Assembly: GCA_964246745.1 (NCBI GenBank)
Contig: CAXTRK010000002.1
Span: 62,001-126,000 of the forward strand
Source: Lichenicoccus sp964246745
Lineage (GTDB): Bacteria; Pseudomonadota; Alphaproteobacteria; Acetobacterales; Acetobacteraceae
Length of the DNA: 64,000 bases
Direction: 5' to 3'
Below the pieces are notes generated by a model. The model saw only the letters and a program-made list of their open reading frames with translations, did no database searches and was not told the DNA's origin. Each line of letters opens with the position of its first letter. The first letter of the stretch is position 1. The position numbers were made by a program, and so were the translations under genes. Shown here one piece after another: positions 1 to 9,675 of this stretch.

Positions 1-437
1 TCGTTGTAATTCGAGTTGATCGAGACGCCCGCGGAACTGTTGAGCTCGCTGCTGCCCTTGCCGTTGATGGCGCCCCCAACAACGTTGCTGTCGTAGCCGG
101 CTTCTTCGTTGAGTTCCGGATGGATGATGAAGGCGCCCGCCTGCACTCCTTGCGTATCATATTCCGGACGCTCTCGGGTGCGAACGGTGACGCCGGGCTC
201 CTCGGCGGTGCCTGGCACGCCTTGCGGAAAGTAGTTGTCGATGGGCAGACCCGGTCCGAAATAGGTGCTCAATGGCGTCACGCCGTAGGCGTGGCCAGCG
301 AGCAGCCATAGCCCGGAGGCGGCAACCGCCCCGACACGCGCCATGCCGGCCCATGGGATTGTGTTAGGTCCTGGATATCCAGCACCGGAGGAATGGCTTG
401 CGGCATCCCGGCGCGACCGGGTTGCGTGCTTCAGCAT
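1..437 (-). CDS. Outer-membrane beta-barrel protein (BBP2-like), 3' end outside window
   Basis: This is the first 145 or so residues of a secreted outer-membrane protein; the gene runs off the left edge. The ATG at 437 is preceded by a good ribosome binding site (GAGGGAAG, about 7 bases upstream). The product has a basic N-terminus and then a hydrophobic stretch (around residues 32-52, ending in AGHAYG) that looks like a late-starting signal peptide. After it come a region with RPEYDTQGV, then AGAFIIHPELNEEAGYDSNV, which is the opening pattern of the putative beta-barrel porin 2 family (PF10082-like) seen in alphaproteobacteria. An internal ATG at 344 would give a shorter form that keeps the hydrophobic segment. 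Family assignment is from motif recognition only; function is unknown beyond a likely outer-membrane barrel, often linked to polysaccharide export genes. That would suit the glycosyltransferases next door. Confidence 0.7.
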   Translation of the reverse strand, partial: MLKHATRSRRDAASHSSGAGYPGPNTIPWAGMARVGAVAASGLWLLAGHAYGVTPLSTYFGPGLPIDNYFPQGVPGTAEEPGVTVRTRERPEYDTQGVQAGAFIIHPELNEEAGYDSNVVGGAINGKGSSELNSSAGVSINSNYN

Positions 438-658
438 AGACAGACTTCCCTCGGCTCAACCTCGCCCCCAGGTAACAAATTCCACTCTGGTTGCATAGCG
501 AAGTGGACTGCGGGCCCGCGCATCGCCGCGGCTGCGCGTCGCCAGTGCCACAGCATGGCATGGACATCTGTGACCAACATGCCGCACATCACCCAAATCA
601 GCGTATAGGCCGGGTTGTCGCGGGGCGCTAAACTACGCCAGCAGGAGAATGAAGCGAT

Positions 659-1645
659 ATGCGCATCGCGATACTGATACCATGTTACAATGAAGCGGTC
701 ACGATCGCCAAGGTCATCGCCGATTTCCGTGCGGCACTGCCGCAGGCATCCATCTATGTCTATGACAATAATTCAGAAGACCACACGCGCGACGTCGCTC
801 TAGCGGCGGGCGCCGTCGTGCGCCGCGAGCGGCGGCAAGGCAAAGGCTGCGTCATGCGGCGCATGTTCGCCGACATCGAGGCGGACGTCTATGTGCTGGT
901 CGATGGCGACGACACCTATGAGGCGGCGGATGCCGTCCGCATGGTACAGACGCTCTGGACGGAGCAGCTCGACATGGTGACCGGCACCCGTGTGACCGAT
1001 ATCAAGGCCGCCTGGCGTCCGGGACACCGTTTCGGCAACGTCGTGCTGACCGGGTTGGTACGGCGGATTTTCGGGCACGGCATCACCGACATGCTCTCCG
1101 GCTACCGGGTCTTCTCCAGACGTTTCGTGAAAACCTTCCCTGCCCTCGCCTCCGGCTTCGAGACCGAGACGGAGTTCACCGTGCACGCGCTCGAGTTGGG
1201 AATGCCGGTCGACGAGATGCAAACGGCCTACCGCGACCGCCCAGCCGGTTCCGCCTCCAAGCTGCGCACCTACACTGACGGCATACGTATCCTGCGCACC
1301 ATCATCACCTTGGTGAAGGAGGAACGGCCGTTGCAGTTCTTCTCCCTCATCGGGCTGATCCTGCTGCTGTCCGGTCTGGCGCTTGGAGTGCCGTTGGTGT
1401 TCGAGTTCCTCAGGACCAGCCTGGTGCCCAGGCTGCCCACCGCCGTGCTCGCCACCGGGCTAGTGCTGCTTTCGTTCCTCTCCTTCGCCTGCGGGCTGAT
1501 CCTGGATTCGGTCGCGCGCGGACGTCGTGAGACCAAGCGGCTGGCTTACCTGAGCGTCGCCGGACCCGAAATTCAAGCGCCTCCGCGTCCACTCAGGACG
1601 GCGATTGATCTCGCCGTGACCGACGTTCCGGCAGCGGTAGGCTAA
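659..1645 (+). CDS. Family 2 glycosyltransferase with two C-terminal membrane segments
   Basis: A 328-residue GT-A glycosyltransferase. The N-terminal domain starts with the nucleotide-sugar binding pattern ILIPCYNEAVTI, continues with YDNNSEDHT, and carries a metal-binding acidic motif in VDGDDTYEA (around residue 80). Two hydrophobic segments near residues 226-250 and 264-286 anchor it in the inner membrane. This is the architecture of enzymes that move a sugar onto polyprenyl phosphate (DPM1/ArnC/GtrB type), so the likely role is to make a lipid-linked sugar donor on the cytoplasmic side. The start at 659 has AGGAG at 643-647. The gene ends tail-to-tail, overlapping by a few bases, with a GT-C-like membrane protein, which could be the enzyme that uses the lipid-linked sugar. 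Substrate is not predictable. Confidence 0.85.
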   Translation: MRIAILIPCYNEAVTIAKVIADFRAALPQASIYVYDNNSEDHTRDVALAAGAVVRRERRQGKGCVMRRMFADIEADVYVLVDGDDTYEAADAVRMVQTLWTEQLDMVTGTRVTDIKAAWRPGHRFGNVVLTGLVRRIFGHGITDMLSGYRVFSRRFVKTFPALASGFETETEFTVHALELGMPVDEMQTAYRDRPAGSASKLRTYTDGIRILRTIITLVKEERPLQFFSLIGLILLLSGLALGVPLVFEFLRTSLVPRLPTAVLATGLVLLSFLSFACGLILDSVARGRRETKRLAYLSVAGPEIQAPPRPLRTAIDLAVTDVPAAVG

Positions 1646-3345
1646 CCGCCCACCCCACAGACCGGCAACAGAAGCGGCCGCTTGGCGTCGTCGGGTTCCT
1701 TAAGCAGGAAGATTCGGCGGCCGGGGAGCTGCGTGCACAGCCTCCTGGTACGCTCCGGCCCGAGATACAGGCCGAGCAGCACGCGGCCGGGACCATCCGG
1801 TCCGTTGCGGGTGAAATCCTTGCCGTCCATGCGCTCGGGATGGAGCTGCCAAGGGACATAACGCATCTGGCCCTTGATCGGAAACAGCACCATGCTGTTG
1901 TTTGGCGCCGATCTGGCGACGGTGAGCGGCAGCGTGCGGGCCTGCGCCTGGATGCGTGCAAAGCCGCCCTGGCCGATGGTGAAGCCCGCGAACACCAGTG
2001 CCTGCAGTGCCGCGAGACGCCGCGGATCGAAGCGCGCCCTGCCGAGCCGCCAGCCTCCCTCAAGCGCGATGGTCAACGGCACCAGGGCGTAGGCGATGAA
2101 CCAGTAGCGCGGACCGAACTGGAAACCGCCATAGTCGGGATAGAACACGAAGAAGACGACCACCGCCGGCAGAACCAGGTCAAACCAGCGCAGTGCGCGG
2201 CCGCGCGCCCTGCGCCAGACTGCGGCGGCATAGAGCGGCAGCATCGCGACCGAGGCGAAGTCTCCCCAGCCGAGCGCCCACCTGACCGTGTAGGCCGCGG
2301 CGCGCGCCGGGGTATGGGTGCCGTCCATGCCATGCGCGTAGAAGCCGAAGCCAAGCCGGGGAAAGCCCCAGCTCAGCGTGGTCACGATCGGGCTGCCGGT
2401 GATGCTCCAGTTGTACAGACCGAACAGCACGACGCCTGGCAGCGCCCCGGCGGCGGCTGGCAATGCCCAGAGCAATAAGCGTTGGCGGCGGCGGATCAGA
2501 TGATCGGCTGCGAACAGGATGAAGGCGATCGCGAACGCCTCATAACGGGTCGCCAGCAGCATGGAGAATGCGAAGCCGATGCCGACCCGGTTCCAGGCCG
2601 AGCTCGACCGCGCATCCCTGAGGTCCAACCAGACCACCGCCATGATCTCGGTGGCGGTCAGGGTGTGGTTGAACAAGCTCGCATCGTTGAACAGCGCGAA
2701 CGGCGACAGCACCGCGAGGGTCAGCGCCGACACCTGCCCGGCAAGCCCGACGCGGGCCTCGCGCATCGCGCTCAGCATCAAGCCGCCGCCAAGCAGGGCG
2801 ACCAGGGGGTTGGCGACCCAGGAGAGATGGGCGGCGACGAACGGCGCCAGCACCAACGGCCAGGCGGGCGGATATTGCGACAGGCGCTTGCCCAGCTTGT
2901 CGGGGATGTAGAAGGTCAGCAGCACGTCGTGCAGAGCGTGCGGCGACGGCGGGTTCCACAGGCGGCCACGCAACAAGGTCTCGGCGAGGTAGCGGTAGCC
3001 GTATTCGTCCGCCGTGACGGCGTTGGCCGACAGGATCAGCAGAGCCAGCACGAGGCTGGCGGCGGCCGACAGCGCCATGATCGCCCGCGGCAGCGAGGCC
3101 GGAGCGAGCGAAACAGCGCCAAACCGCAATGGAGCAGGCGCCTGCGGCAGGCTCGCCCTGAGCCGCGACTGGCGCAGGATCAGCCAGGTGGTGCCCGCGA
3201 TGAACAGCAGCCGGACGAGAGTATCCGCCTCAGGGCCCAGACGCAGCAGGTAGATGGCGCCTTCGACCAGGCCCCACAACAACAGGACCGCGCCCGCCGC
3301 CGACGTGACTGAACCTCTTGTCTCCGAACGACTGGCACTGTCCAT
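1642..3345 (-). CDS. Multi-pass membrane glycosyltransferase-like protein (GT-C/GT39 type)
   Basis: About 567 residues with some ten or more hydrophobic segments. A periplasmic-loop acidic motif follows the first core helix (TADEYGYRYLAETLLRG, near residues 115-130), and then RLSQYPPAWPLVLAP. Both resemble the first loop and second helix of ArnT/PMT-type GT-C enzymes, which take sugars from polyprenyl phosphate donors. The start was placed at the second methionine of the open frame (3345, MDSASRSE); a start at 3381 is possible. The 3' end overlaps the stop of the convergent family-2 glycosyltransferase by 3 bases, and the pair would make sense as donor synthase and donor user. Substrate and acceptor are unknown. 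Confidence 0.65.
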   Translation of the reverse strand: MDSASRSETRGSVTSAAGAVLLLWGLVEGAIYLLRLGPEADTLVRLLFIAGTTWLILRQSRLRASLPQAPAPLRFGAVSLAPASLPRAIMALSAAASLVLALLILSANAVTADEYGYRYLAETLLRGRLWNPPSPHALHDVLLTFYIPDKLGKRLSQYPPAWPLVLAPFVAAHLSWVANPLVALLGGGLMLSAMREARVGLAGQVSALTLAVLSPFALFNDASLFNHTLTATEIMAVVWLDLRDARSSSAWNRVGIGFAFSMLLATRYEAFAIAFILFAADHLIRRRQRLLLWALPAAAGALPGVVLFGLYNWSITGSPIVTTLSWGFPRLGFGFYAHGMDGTHTPARAAAYTVRWALGWGDFASVAMLPLYAAAVWRRARGRALRWFDLVLPAVVVFFVFYPDYGGFQFGPRYWFIAYALVPLTIALEGGWRLGRARFDPRRLAALQALVFAGFTIGQGGFARIQAQARTLPLTVARSAPNNSMVLFPIKGQMRYVPWQLHPERMDGKDFTRNGPDGPGRVLLGLYLGPERTRRLCTQLPGRRIFLLKEPDDAKRPLLLPVCGVGG

Positions 3346-3399
3346 ACCGGACAAAGGCCATACTGGCCGCCAGTGTGTCAAACCTCGGCTATTAGGGTA

Positions 3400-5874
3400 T
3401 CAAAACGTAATATTAACCCGTCCGTAATAGAAACCGCCGGAAATCGGTATCTGGTCGGAGACCGTATCATAGACGCCGCTGCCAAGATAGTTGGCGACCA
3501 GAGGCGCCTCCCTCGGCCGGATATTGAAGATGTTGTTGGCGCCGACGGCGATATGCAGATGCGGGGTGAGCTGGTAGCCGACTTCGATATCGGTCAGCCA
3601 GCGCGGCGTTTCCACGAACGGCACGAACGCCGTGTTGGAGAATTGCAGCGCCGCCGGCGCCAGATCCTCGTACGTCAGGTTGGCGCTGGTCTGGCCGTAG
3701 CGGGTCTGCCGCACGTTCACGTCCCAGTTTTTCAAGCGCCAGAACGCGTCCAGAAGGATCTTGCTGCGCGGGAACTCGGTGGTCAAATTGGAAATGCCCT
3801 GGGCGCTGAGCAGCGGGTTGCCGTTGGTGTCGAGGGCGAGATGGTGCAGGCGAGTACGATTGAGATCGATGCCCACCTTCCAGTCGACCGTGCCGTATTC
3901 TCCGAAACTGGTAAAGTAGTTGCCGTTGATGTCGAGTCCCTGAGTCCGGGTGCTGGCGCCATTCGAGAAGTAGAAAGCGGTGACGTCGTTCGGAGTGATG
4001 CTGGCGGGGAGTGAGGCTCCGGTCAGGTCGATCGCCTGGATCGCCAGCGGTCCCTCGTAGTTGCCGCCGCCGATGATGCGGTCGCGTATGTTGATCTGAT
4101 AGACATCGGTGGTGATGGTCAGGTTTCTGATCGGCTCGACCACGAAGCCGGCGCTGGCGTTGGTCGAGCGCTCCGGCTTCAGCGGCACCGCGCCGAGCAG
4201 CTTGGCCGCGGCCGAGTCCACCGCGAGGTCGCCGCTGGCTCCGGTGGGCGAGACGTTCAAGGCGCTGAAATGCTCCTCAGCCAAGGTCGGCGCGCGGAAA
4301 CCGTTGCTGATGGTGCCGCGTATGGCGAAGCGGCTGCTGAAGTTGTAGCGGCTGGCCAGCTTGCCGGTTTCGGTGTTGCCAGAGTCGGTGTAGTGCTCGA
4401 AGCGTCCGGCGAGGTCCACGTCCCATTGCGGCAACGGATGAAAATCGGTGTCGATATAGCCGGCCCAGACGTTTCGGCTGAAGTTTCCGGCGTTCACCGG
4501 CAGCAGACCGGCAAACCCCTGAGTGCCACCGAGCTCGGTGGAGGCCGGCTGGCCGGCGCCAATATCATACTCTTCGGAGCGTTCCTCCCCGCCAAAAGAG
4601 AGCAGCAACGGGATGCTCAGGACGTGCAGCGGACGCGACAGGTCGAGCGTATTGGTCCATTGCGCATTGCGCAGGCTTGATGCCATCACGCTGGTCGGCG
4701 TGAAGCCGGTGGCCAGGTACAGGTTGGGGTTGGCGGTGTCCTTGTTGCCGATATTGATCTGGTCGGCGCCGTAGGTGGTGCTCAGGTCATAACGGAACCC
4801 GAACAGGTCGTCGCCCTTGATCCCGAGGGTCGCGGAATATTGGTTTTCCTCGTCGGTCTCGATCGGCGAGAAGCCCTGCGGAAACACCTCGGGCAGAATG
4901 TCCGGCAGACGGTAGTTTTCATACGCCTGGGCGTGGCGATGGCCGTAGGTGATCAGCCCATAGAACTGCACATCATCGAACAGCGTCGTGCCGAAATCGA
5001 TGCTCAGCGTCTCGCGCGTCTCCTCCGGCAGGCTGGTGATGTTGTTGTCATCGCGCCCGGTGCGATCGTCGATGGTGGGCGTGATGAAGTAGTCGGTGTG
5101 ATAGACCTGACCGCCGAGATGGACATAGCCGTCGGTGCCGAAGGCCGCACCCTGGTCGGCATCGAGCTGATAGCGCCAACCGTCGCCATTATAGGCGTCG
5201 GCGCCGGTCAGCGCGCTGGCATCGGTGCCGCTGTTGGTCTTTTTCATGATGACGTTGATCACGCCGGCGATGGCGTCCGAGCCGTACTGCGCCGCGGCGC
5301 CGTCGCGCAGCACCTCGATATGGTCGATCGCGGCGGCGGGGATCATGTTGATATCGACCGGTGTCGCGCCCTGCTCGGGTCCGGCGTCGGCGGTGATGTT
5401 GGCGGTCTCGTTGCGTCGCTTGCCGTCGATCAGCACCAGCGTGTCATTGGGATTGAGGCCGCGCAGCACGAGAGCGGAGGTGAGGTCGGCGGTGTCGGCG
5501 CCCTCGGCCGCGACGTTGATCGACGGGTCGGTCTGCACCAGCGCCTGCGCGAGCGTGGGCGTGCCGGCGCGGGCCAAGGTCGCCGCGGTGATCACGTCGA
5601 TCGGGCTGGTGCTGTTGCGCGCCTTGAGGCCCAGGCTGCGCGTGCCGGTCACGATCACGGCTTCGCCGGTGTTCGCCAGCGCCTGCGGCGTGACGGCGAC
5701 GCCGATGCGCCGCGGCGACTGCTTTTTTACAGCCGGTCTGGGGTGAGATGAGGTCGACATCACCGGGGGCGCCGTGCTTTGCGCCCTGGCGGACGGGTGA
5801 GCGGCTGCCGCAGCAAATGGACCCGCCGTCAGGAGCAGAAGCCAGCGAAACCCAACCGCATTTCGTCTGTGCAT
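3400..5874 (-). CDS. TonB-dependent outer-membrane receptor
   Basis: An 824-residue TonB-dependent receptor. The N-terminus has a signal peptide (MHRRN, a hydrophobic stretch, then ARAQS). A TonB-box-like EAVIVTGTR lies near residue 73. The plug domain follows, with VLIDGKRRNE and IEVLRDGAAAQYGSDAIAGVIN. A 22-stranded barrel of normal length ends in phenylalanine, as expected for BAM-inserted proteins. Start 5874 is chosen over 5907 because GGAG lies 9 bases upstream of it. The plug resembles the large siderophore/cobalamin-type family common in alphaproteobacteria; the ligand cannot be told from sequence. The gene stands alone; 5875-6095 upstream is AT-richer than its surroundings and presumably holds its promoter, but no Fur box was clearly seen. 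Confidence 0.9.
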   Translation of the reverse strand: MHRRNAVGFRWLLLLTAGPFAAAAAHPSARAQSTAPPVMSTSSHPRPAVKKQSPRRIGVAVTPQALANTGEAVIVTGTRSLGLKARNSTSPIDVITAATLARAGTPTLAQALVQTDPSINVAAEGADTADLTSALVLRGLNPNDTLVLIDGKRRNETANITADAGPEQGATPVDINMIPAAAIDHIEVLRDGAAAQYGSDAIAGVINVIMKKTNSGTDASALTGADAYNGDGWRYQLDADQGAAFGTDGYVHLGGQVYHTDYFITPTIDDRTGRDDNNITSLPEETRETLSIDFGTTLFDDVQFYGLITYGHRHAQAYENYRLPDILPEVFPQGFSPIETDEENQYSATLGIKGDDLFGFRYDLSTTYGADQINIGNKDTANPNLYLATGFTPTSVMASSLRNAQWTNTLDLSRPLHVLSIPLLLSFGGEERSEEYDIGAGQPASTELGGTQGFAGLLPVNAGNFSRNVWAGYIDTDFHPLPQWDVDLAGRFEHYTDSGNTETGKLASRYNFSSRFAIRGTISNGFRAPTLAEEHFSALNVSPTGASGDLAVDSAAAKLLGAVPLKPERSTNASAGFVVEPIRNLTITTDVYQINIRDRIIGGGNYEGPLAIQAIDLTGASLPASITPNDVTAFYFSNGASTRTQGLDINGNYFTSFGEYGTVDWKVGIDLNRTRLHHLALDTNGNPLLSAQGISNLTTEFPRSKILLDAFWRLKNWDVNVRQTRYGQTSANLTYEDLAPAALQFSNTAFVPFVETPRWLTDIEVGYQLTPHLHIAVGANNIFNIRPREAPLVANYLGSGVYDTVSDQIPISGGFYYGRVNITF

Positions 5875-6095
5875 GAACCGCTCTCCGCCTGGGATCGTCC
5901 CGGACACGATCCGTTATCTTGCCGCGACAAGTTGGATGGCGAGAACACGCCGAAATCAAGCGGATTTTGCATAAATTTTGCACAAACTTTCTGAAAGAGA
6001 CCGATGTGCATCAAACCTGTCCAGCATAGTGTCGGCGAAAGCCTAATTATGAGGCGGTAATGCGCATTTTCCAGGCGTCCGTTTGGAGTTTGCGC

Positions 6096-6126
6096 AAAAA
6101 AAGCCCGTCTCCCGTCCGGGACGGGC
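6096..6126 (-). terminator. Intrinsic terminator of the iol operon
   Basis: Read on the minus strand, AGCCCGTC pairs with GACGGGCT (arms at 6102-6109 and 6119-6126) and is followed at once by seven U residues (the A run at 6096-6102 on the plus strand). It lies 20 bases past the iolB stop, exactly where the iol transcript should end. Confidence 0.85.
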
Positions 6127-6145
6127 TCAAGCCTGACCACCCGCC

Positions 6146-6955
6146 TCAATACGGCAAATGCGCCTGGTCCGGATCCATGCTGAACTTCCAGGCGCGGCGC
6201 GGACCCGCCATCACGTTGAGGTAATAAAGATCAAACCCGTGCGCGGCGGCCACCGGATGGTAGCCGCGCGGCACCAGCACCGCGTCGCGGTCGCCGACCG
6301 CCATGGTCTCGTCCAGCGTTCCATCCTTGGTATAGACACGTTGCAGCGCGAAGCCGGCGCCGCGCCTGAGACGATGGTAGTAGGTCTCCTCGAGCGCCGT
6401 CTCGTTCGGGTAGTCATCGGTATCGTGCTTGTGCGGCGGATAGCTCGACCAGTGTCCGCCGGGAGTGACCACCTCCACCACCAGCAGGCTCTCCGCGGGC
6501 TCGGTATCAGGCAGGATGTTGCGGATGAGCCGGGAATTGGTGCCGCTGCCGCGCACGATCTCGCTTGCCGGTTCAGCCGGGAGCGCGCGTGCCGGCAGGC
6601 CGCCCTCGGCCGGCGCGGTGCAGACCGCAAGCTCGACTACATTCTCGGGCGCGGCGTTGGCGGCGACGCGCCACCCTGTCCTCGGCGGCACATAGACCGC
6701 AGCGGGACCGCCGCTGAACGGATCGGGGCGGCCGCCCAGCACGCCGAAATCCTCCCCGCCGGCGATGATGCGCGCGCGTCCACGCACGAGCACCAGGCAG
6801 CTCTCACGATGCTGCTCCTCTCCCATGGCGAGCGCGCCCGGCGCCAGATCGCGCACCTCGAACCCCACATGGCTCCAGCCGGCGCTCCGCGGCGTGATCC
6901 GGTAGATGATGCCCTCAGGGTCGGCAACGCAGGGATGGATCAGCAGACGCGGCAT
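6146..6955 (-). CDS. iolB: 5-deoxy-glucuronate isomerase
   Basis: A 269-residue cupin enzyme of myo-inositol breakdown. It turns 5-deoxy-D-glucuronate into 5-dehydro-2-deoxy-D-gluconate, the substrate of IolC. Family marks visible: SAGWSHVGFEVRDL, the metal-binding region YPPHKHDTDDYPNETALEETYYHR with two His and a Glu, and GYHPVAAAHGFDLYYLNVMAGP near the end. The start is the ATG at 6955, which overlaps the iolE stop by one base (TGATG), so it is translationally coupled; upstream in-frame starts would lie inside iolE. It is the last gene before the terminator at 6096-6126. Its frame is intact although iolC and iolD upstream are broken. Confidence 0.95.
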   Translation of the reverse strand: MPRLLIHPCVADPEGIIYRITPRSAGWSHVGFEVRDLAPGALAMGEEQHRESCLVLVRGRARIIAGGEDFGVLGGRPDPFSGGPAAVYVPPRTGWRVAANAAPENVVELAVCTAPAEGGLPARALPAEPASEIVRGSGTNSRLIRNILPDTEPAESLLVVEVVTPGGHWSSYPPHKHDTDDYPNETALEETYYHRLRRGAGFALQRVYTKDGTLDETMAVGDRDAVLVPRGYHPVAAAHGFDLYYLNVMAGPRRAWKFSMDPDQAHLPY

Positions 6956-7836
6956 CACAACCCAGCCGCGGCCAGCATGCGTGTCAGGTTGCGACGGCCG
7001 AGTGCGGCATAGGCCAGCGGATTGGCGCGGGCTGGATCCTGTTCCGCCTCGATCACGATCCAGCCGGAATAGCCGTGCAGACAACGCAGCACGCGGACGA
7101 AATCGATGCTGCCGTCGCCTGGAACCGTATAGATGCCGGCGACCACGGCATCGAGAAAGCTCCAGTCGCCGGCGTCGGCCGCTTGGCGCACCTCGGCGCG
7201 CACATCCTTGACATGCACATGGCCGATCCGGTTGCGGTAGCGCGCGGCCAGCATCGCCGGATCAATGCCTGCCCAGGCCGCATGGCCGGTATCGAGCAGA
7301 AGCTGAACCGAGGGATCGGTGGCGTGCATCAGGGCATCGATGTCGGCCTCGCTCTGGACCACCGTTCCCATGTGATGGTGATAGACCAGCCGCACGCCCT
7401 CGGCGAGCAGCGCATCGCCGACTTCGCTCAACCGGGCGCCGAACTCCGGCCAGTCCGCGCCCGCCAGCACCGGACGCCGCGACAGCGGCACGGCGGGGTC
7501 GCCGTGGACCGCATTCGAGGTCTCCGCGACCACCATCACCTCGCAACCGGCGGCGCGAAGCAGATCGAGGTGCGGGCGCATGCGGCGCAGCTCCGCCTCG
7601 ACCCCATGCTCGAGCAGGTTGGCGGAATACCAGCCGGAGATGCAGGCGAGCCCGAACGGACTGAGGGCCGCCAGCAGCGCATCCGGCATGCGCGGGAATT
7701 TATGGCCCAGCTCGATGCCGCTGAAGCCGGCCTCGCGAGCCTCATCCAGACAGACCTCCAGAGGGATGTCGCCACCAAGGCTCGGCAGGTCGTCATTCGA
7801 CCAGGCGATCGGATTGACGCCGATCCGTATCGTCAT
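6955..7836 (-). CDS. iolE: Inosose dehydratase (2-keto-myo-inositol dehydratase)
   Basis: A 293-residue xylose-isomerase-like TIM barrel enzyme. It removes water from 2-keto-myo-inositol, the product of IolG, to give the diketone that IolD hydrolyses. Typical stretches are MTIRIGVNPIAWSNDDLPSL at the N-terminus, GFSGIELGHKFP, and near the C-terminus HVHVKDVR and GYSGWIVIEAEQDP with the metal-binding residues. The ATG at 7836 shares four bases with the iolD stop (ATGA), and the stop shares one base with iolB, so iolD-iolE-iolB is a tightly coupled unit. The frame is complete. Confidence 0.95.
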   Translation of the reverse strand: MTIRIGVNPIAWSNDDLPSLGGDIPLEVCLDEAREAGFSGIELGHKFPRMPDALLAALSPFGLACISGWYSANLLEHGVEAELRRMRPHLDLLRAAGCEVMVVAETSNAVHGDPAVPLSRRPVLAGADWPEFGARLSEVGDALLAEGVRLVYHHHMGTVVQSEADIDALMHATDPSVQLLLDTGHAAWAGIDPAMLAARYRNRIGHVHVKDVRAEVRQAADAGDWSFLDAVVAGIYTVPGDGSIDFVRVLRCLHGYSGWIVIEAEQDPARANPLAYAALGRRNLTRMLAAAGL

Positions 7837-9675
7837 CGCCGTCGCTCCCGCAACGCCACGTACTCCGCGCGCGCCGCTTGCACCGCTTCCCGTGCCGATA
7901 CCTCGGGCACCGCCACATCCCACCAATGGCCGCCCGCCTCGGTGGCAATGGACGGGTCGGTCTCGATCACCACCAGCGCGGTGCGGACCGAAGCCCGCGC
8001 CCGTGCCAGCGCCTCCGGCAGATCGTCGAGGCTCGCCACCTTTTCCGCCGACGCGCCAAGACTGCGCGCATGGGCGGCGAAGTCAATCGCGGGCAGGGTC
8101 TGGTGCAGAGTGTCGGCAAGCAGGTTGTTGAACCCGGCGCCGCCGGCCTTGCGAGCCAGTCGGTCAATGCAGCCGAAGCCGCGATTATCGAGCAGCACGA
8201 TGATGAGCTTGCGGCCGAGCGCGACCGAGGTCGCGATCTCGGAATTCAGCATCAGGTAGGAGCCGTCGCCCAGCATGACGATGACCTCGCGCGACGGGTC
8301 GGCAAGCTTTACCCCGAGCCCTCCGGCGATTTCATAGCCCATGCAGGAGAACCCGTATTCGGCGTGATAACCGCCGGGTCGCGCCGCGAGCCAATGCTTG
8401 TGCAGCTCTCCCGGCAGTCCGCCCGCCGCGCAGACCACCACGTCGTCACCATGAGCCGCGCGCTGCACGGCGCCGACCACCTGCGCGTCGGACGGCAGGC
8501 CCTCTCTCGATGCGGGCGCCGCGGTATAGGTGGCGGCGTGATCAAGCCAGGCTCCCCGCGCCTGTGCTGCGCGAGCGCTCCAGGCGGCGGGCGCGTGCCA
8601 CCCGGCCAAGGTCACGTCCAGTTCGGCGAGCGAGGCGAGGACATCGCCCACCAGAGGCTGCGCCGCATGCTTGGCCGCATCGAACGGCTGGATGTTGAGG
8701 CCGATCAGCCGCACATCCGGGTCCTGGAACAAGGTCCGCGAGCCGGTGGTGAAATCGGCGAGGCGCGTGCCGACCGCGAGGATCACGTCCGCCTCGGCGG
8801 CGAGTTCATTGGCGGCAGCCGTGCCGGTGACACCGATGCTGCCCATGTTCATCGCATGGCCGCAGAGCAGTGCCGATTTGCCGGCCTGGGTTTCGCCCGC
8901 GGGAATGCCGTAGCGGGCGCAGAAGTCGGCAAGCTCCGCTTCGGCGCGCGAATAGAGCACGCCGCCGCCGACGATGACGAACGGGCGCGCCGCCTCGCGC
9001 AGCGCCGACGCCGCGGATTCGAGCGCCCGCCGGTCCAGACGCGGCCGCCGCATGTGATGAACCCGCGTCGCGAACAGGCTGGCCGGATAGTCGAACGCCT
9101 CCGCCTGCGCGTCCTGGCAGAGCGCCAGCGTCACCGGCCCGCATTCCGCCGGATCGGTCAGCACCGCCATCGCGCGCGGGAATGCCGCGATGAGCTGCTC
9201 AGCACGGGTCAGCCGATCGAAATAGCGCGAGATCGGACGCAAGCAGTCATTGGCGCTCGCGGCGCCAAAGGCGAAATCCTCGACCTGTTGCAGCACAGGA
9301 TCAGGACCGCGGCCGGCGAACACGTCGCCCGGCAGCAGCAATACCGGCAGGCGGTTGAGGTGCGCCACCGCAGCCCCGGTCACCATGTTGAGCGCCCCTG
9401 GGCCGATCGAGCTGGTGCAGACCATGGCACGCTGCCGACGGTTGGCCTTGGCGTAGCCGAGTGCGGCGTGCACCATGGCCTGTTCGTTATGCGCGCAGCG
9501 TCGGCAGCGTCTCGCGCGCCGCGTGCAGCGCCTCGCCGAGCGCGGCCACGTTGCCGTGCCCGAAGATCGCCCAGACGCCGCCAAAGAAGGCAACGCGCTC
9601 GCCGTCGATCTCGATATGCTGCGCCGCGATGGCGCGGACCAGTGCCTGCGCCAGCGTCAGACGGATGGTGCTCAC
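7833..9675 (-). pseudogene. iolD: Frameshifted 3D-(3,5/4)-trihydroxycyclohexane-1,2-dione hydrolase
   Basis: A thiamine-diphosphate enzyme that opens the ring in inositol breakdown. The first 63 codons run from a GTG at 9675 (VSTIRLTLAQALVRAI...) to a stop at 9487-9489 directly after LPTLRA. The family sequence then continues in another frame as HNEQAMVHAALGYAK and runs intact to 7833. The span is 1843 bases, one more than a multiple of three, so the reading frame is broken once. The break lies in a short CG run (minus strand CTGCGCGCATAAC) and fits loss of one GC unit, a 2-base deletion. Cofactor motifs further on, such as GDGSYLMLNSE with the following DNRGFG, are intact. It could be a real mutation, a sequencing error or, less likely, a recoding site. 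A protein begun at an internal start would lack the conserved N-terminal TPP-binding glutamate region. Confidence 0.9.

Noticed and set aside
2482..3312. Open frame of 276 residues on the plus strand, and many similar ones elsewhere
   Set aside because: Compositionally biased (Arg/Gln/Gly rich) shadow of the membrane glycosyltransferase, as expected in GC-rich DNA.
9485..9500. Programmed ribosomal frameshift in iolD
   Set aside because: No slippery heptamer or stimulatory structure was seen and IolD is not known to be recoded; mutation is simpler, given the broken iolC next to it.
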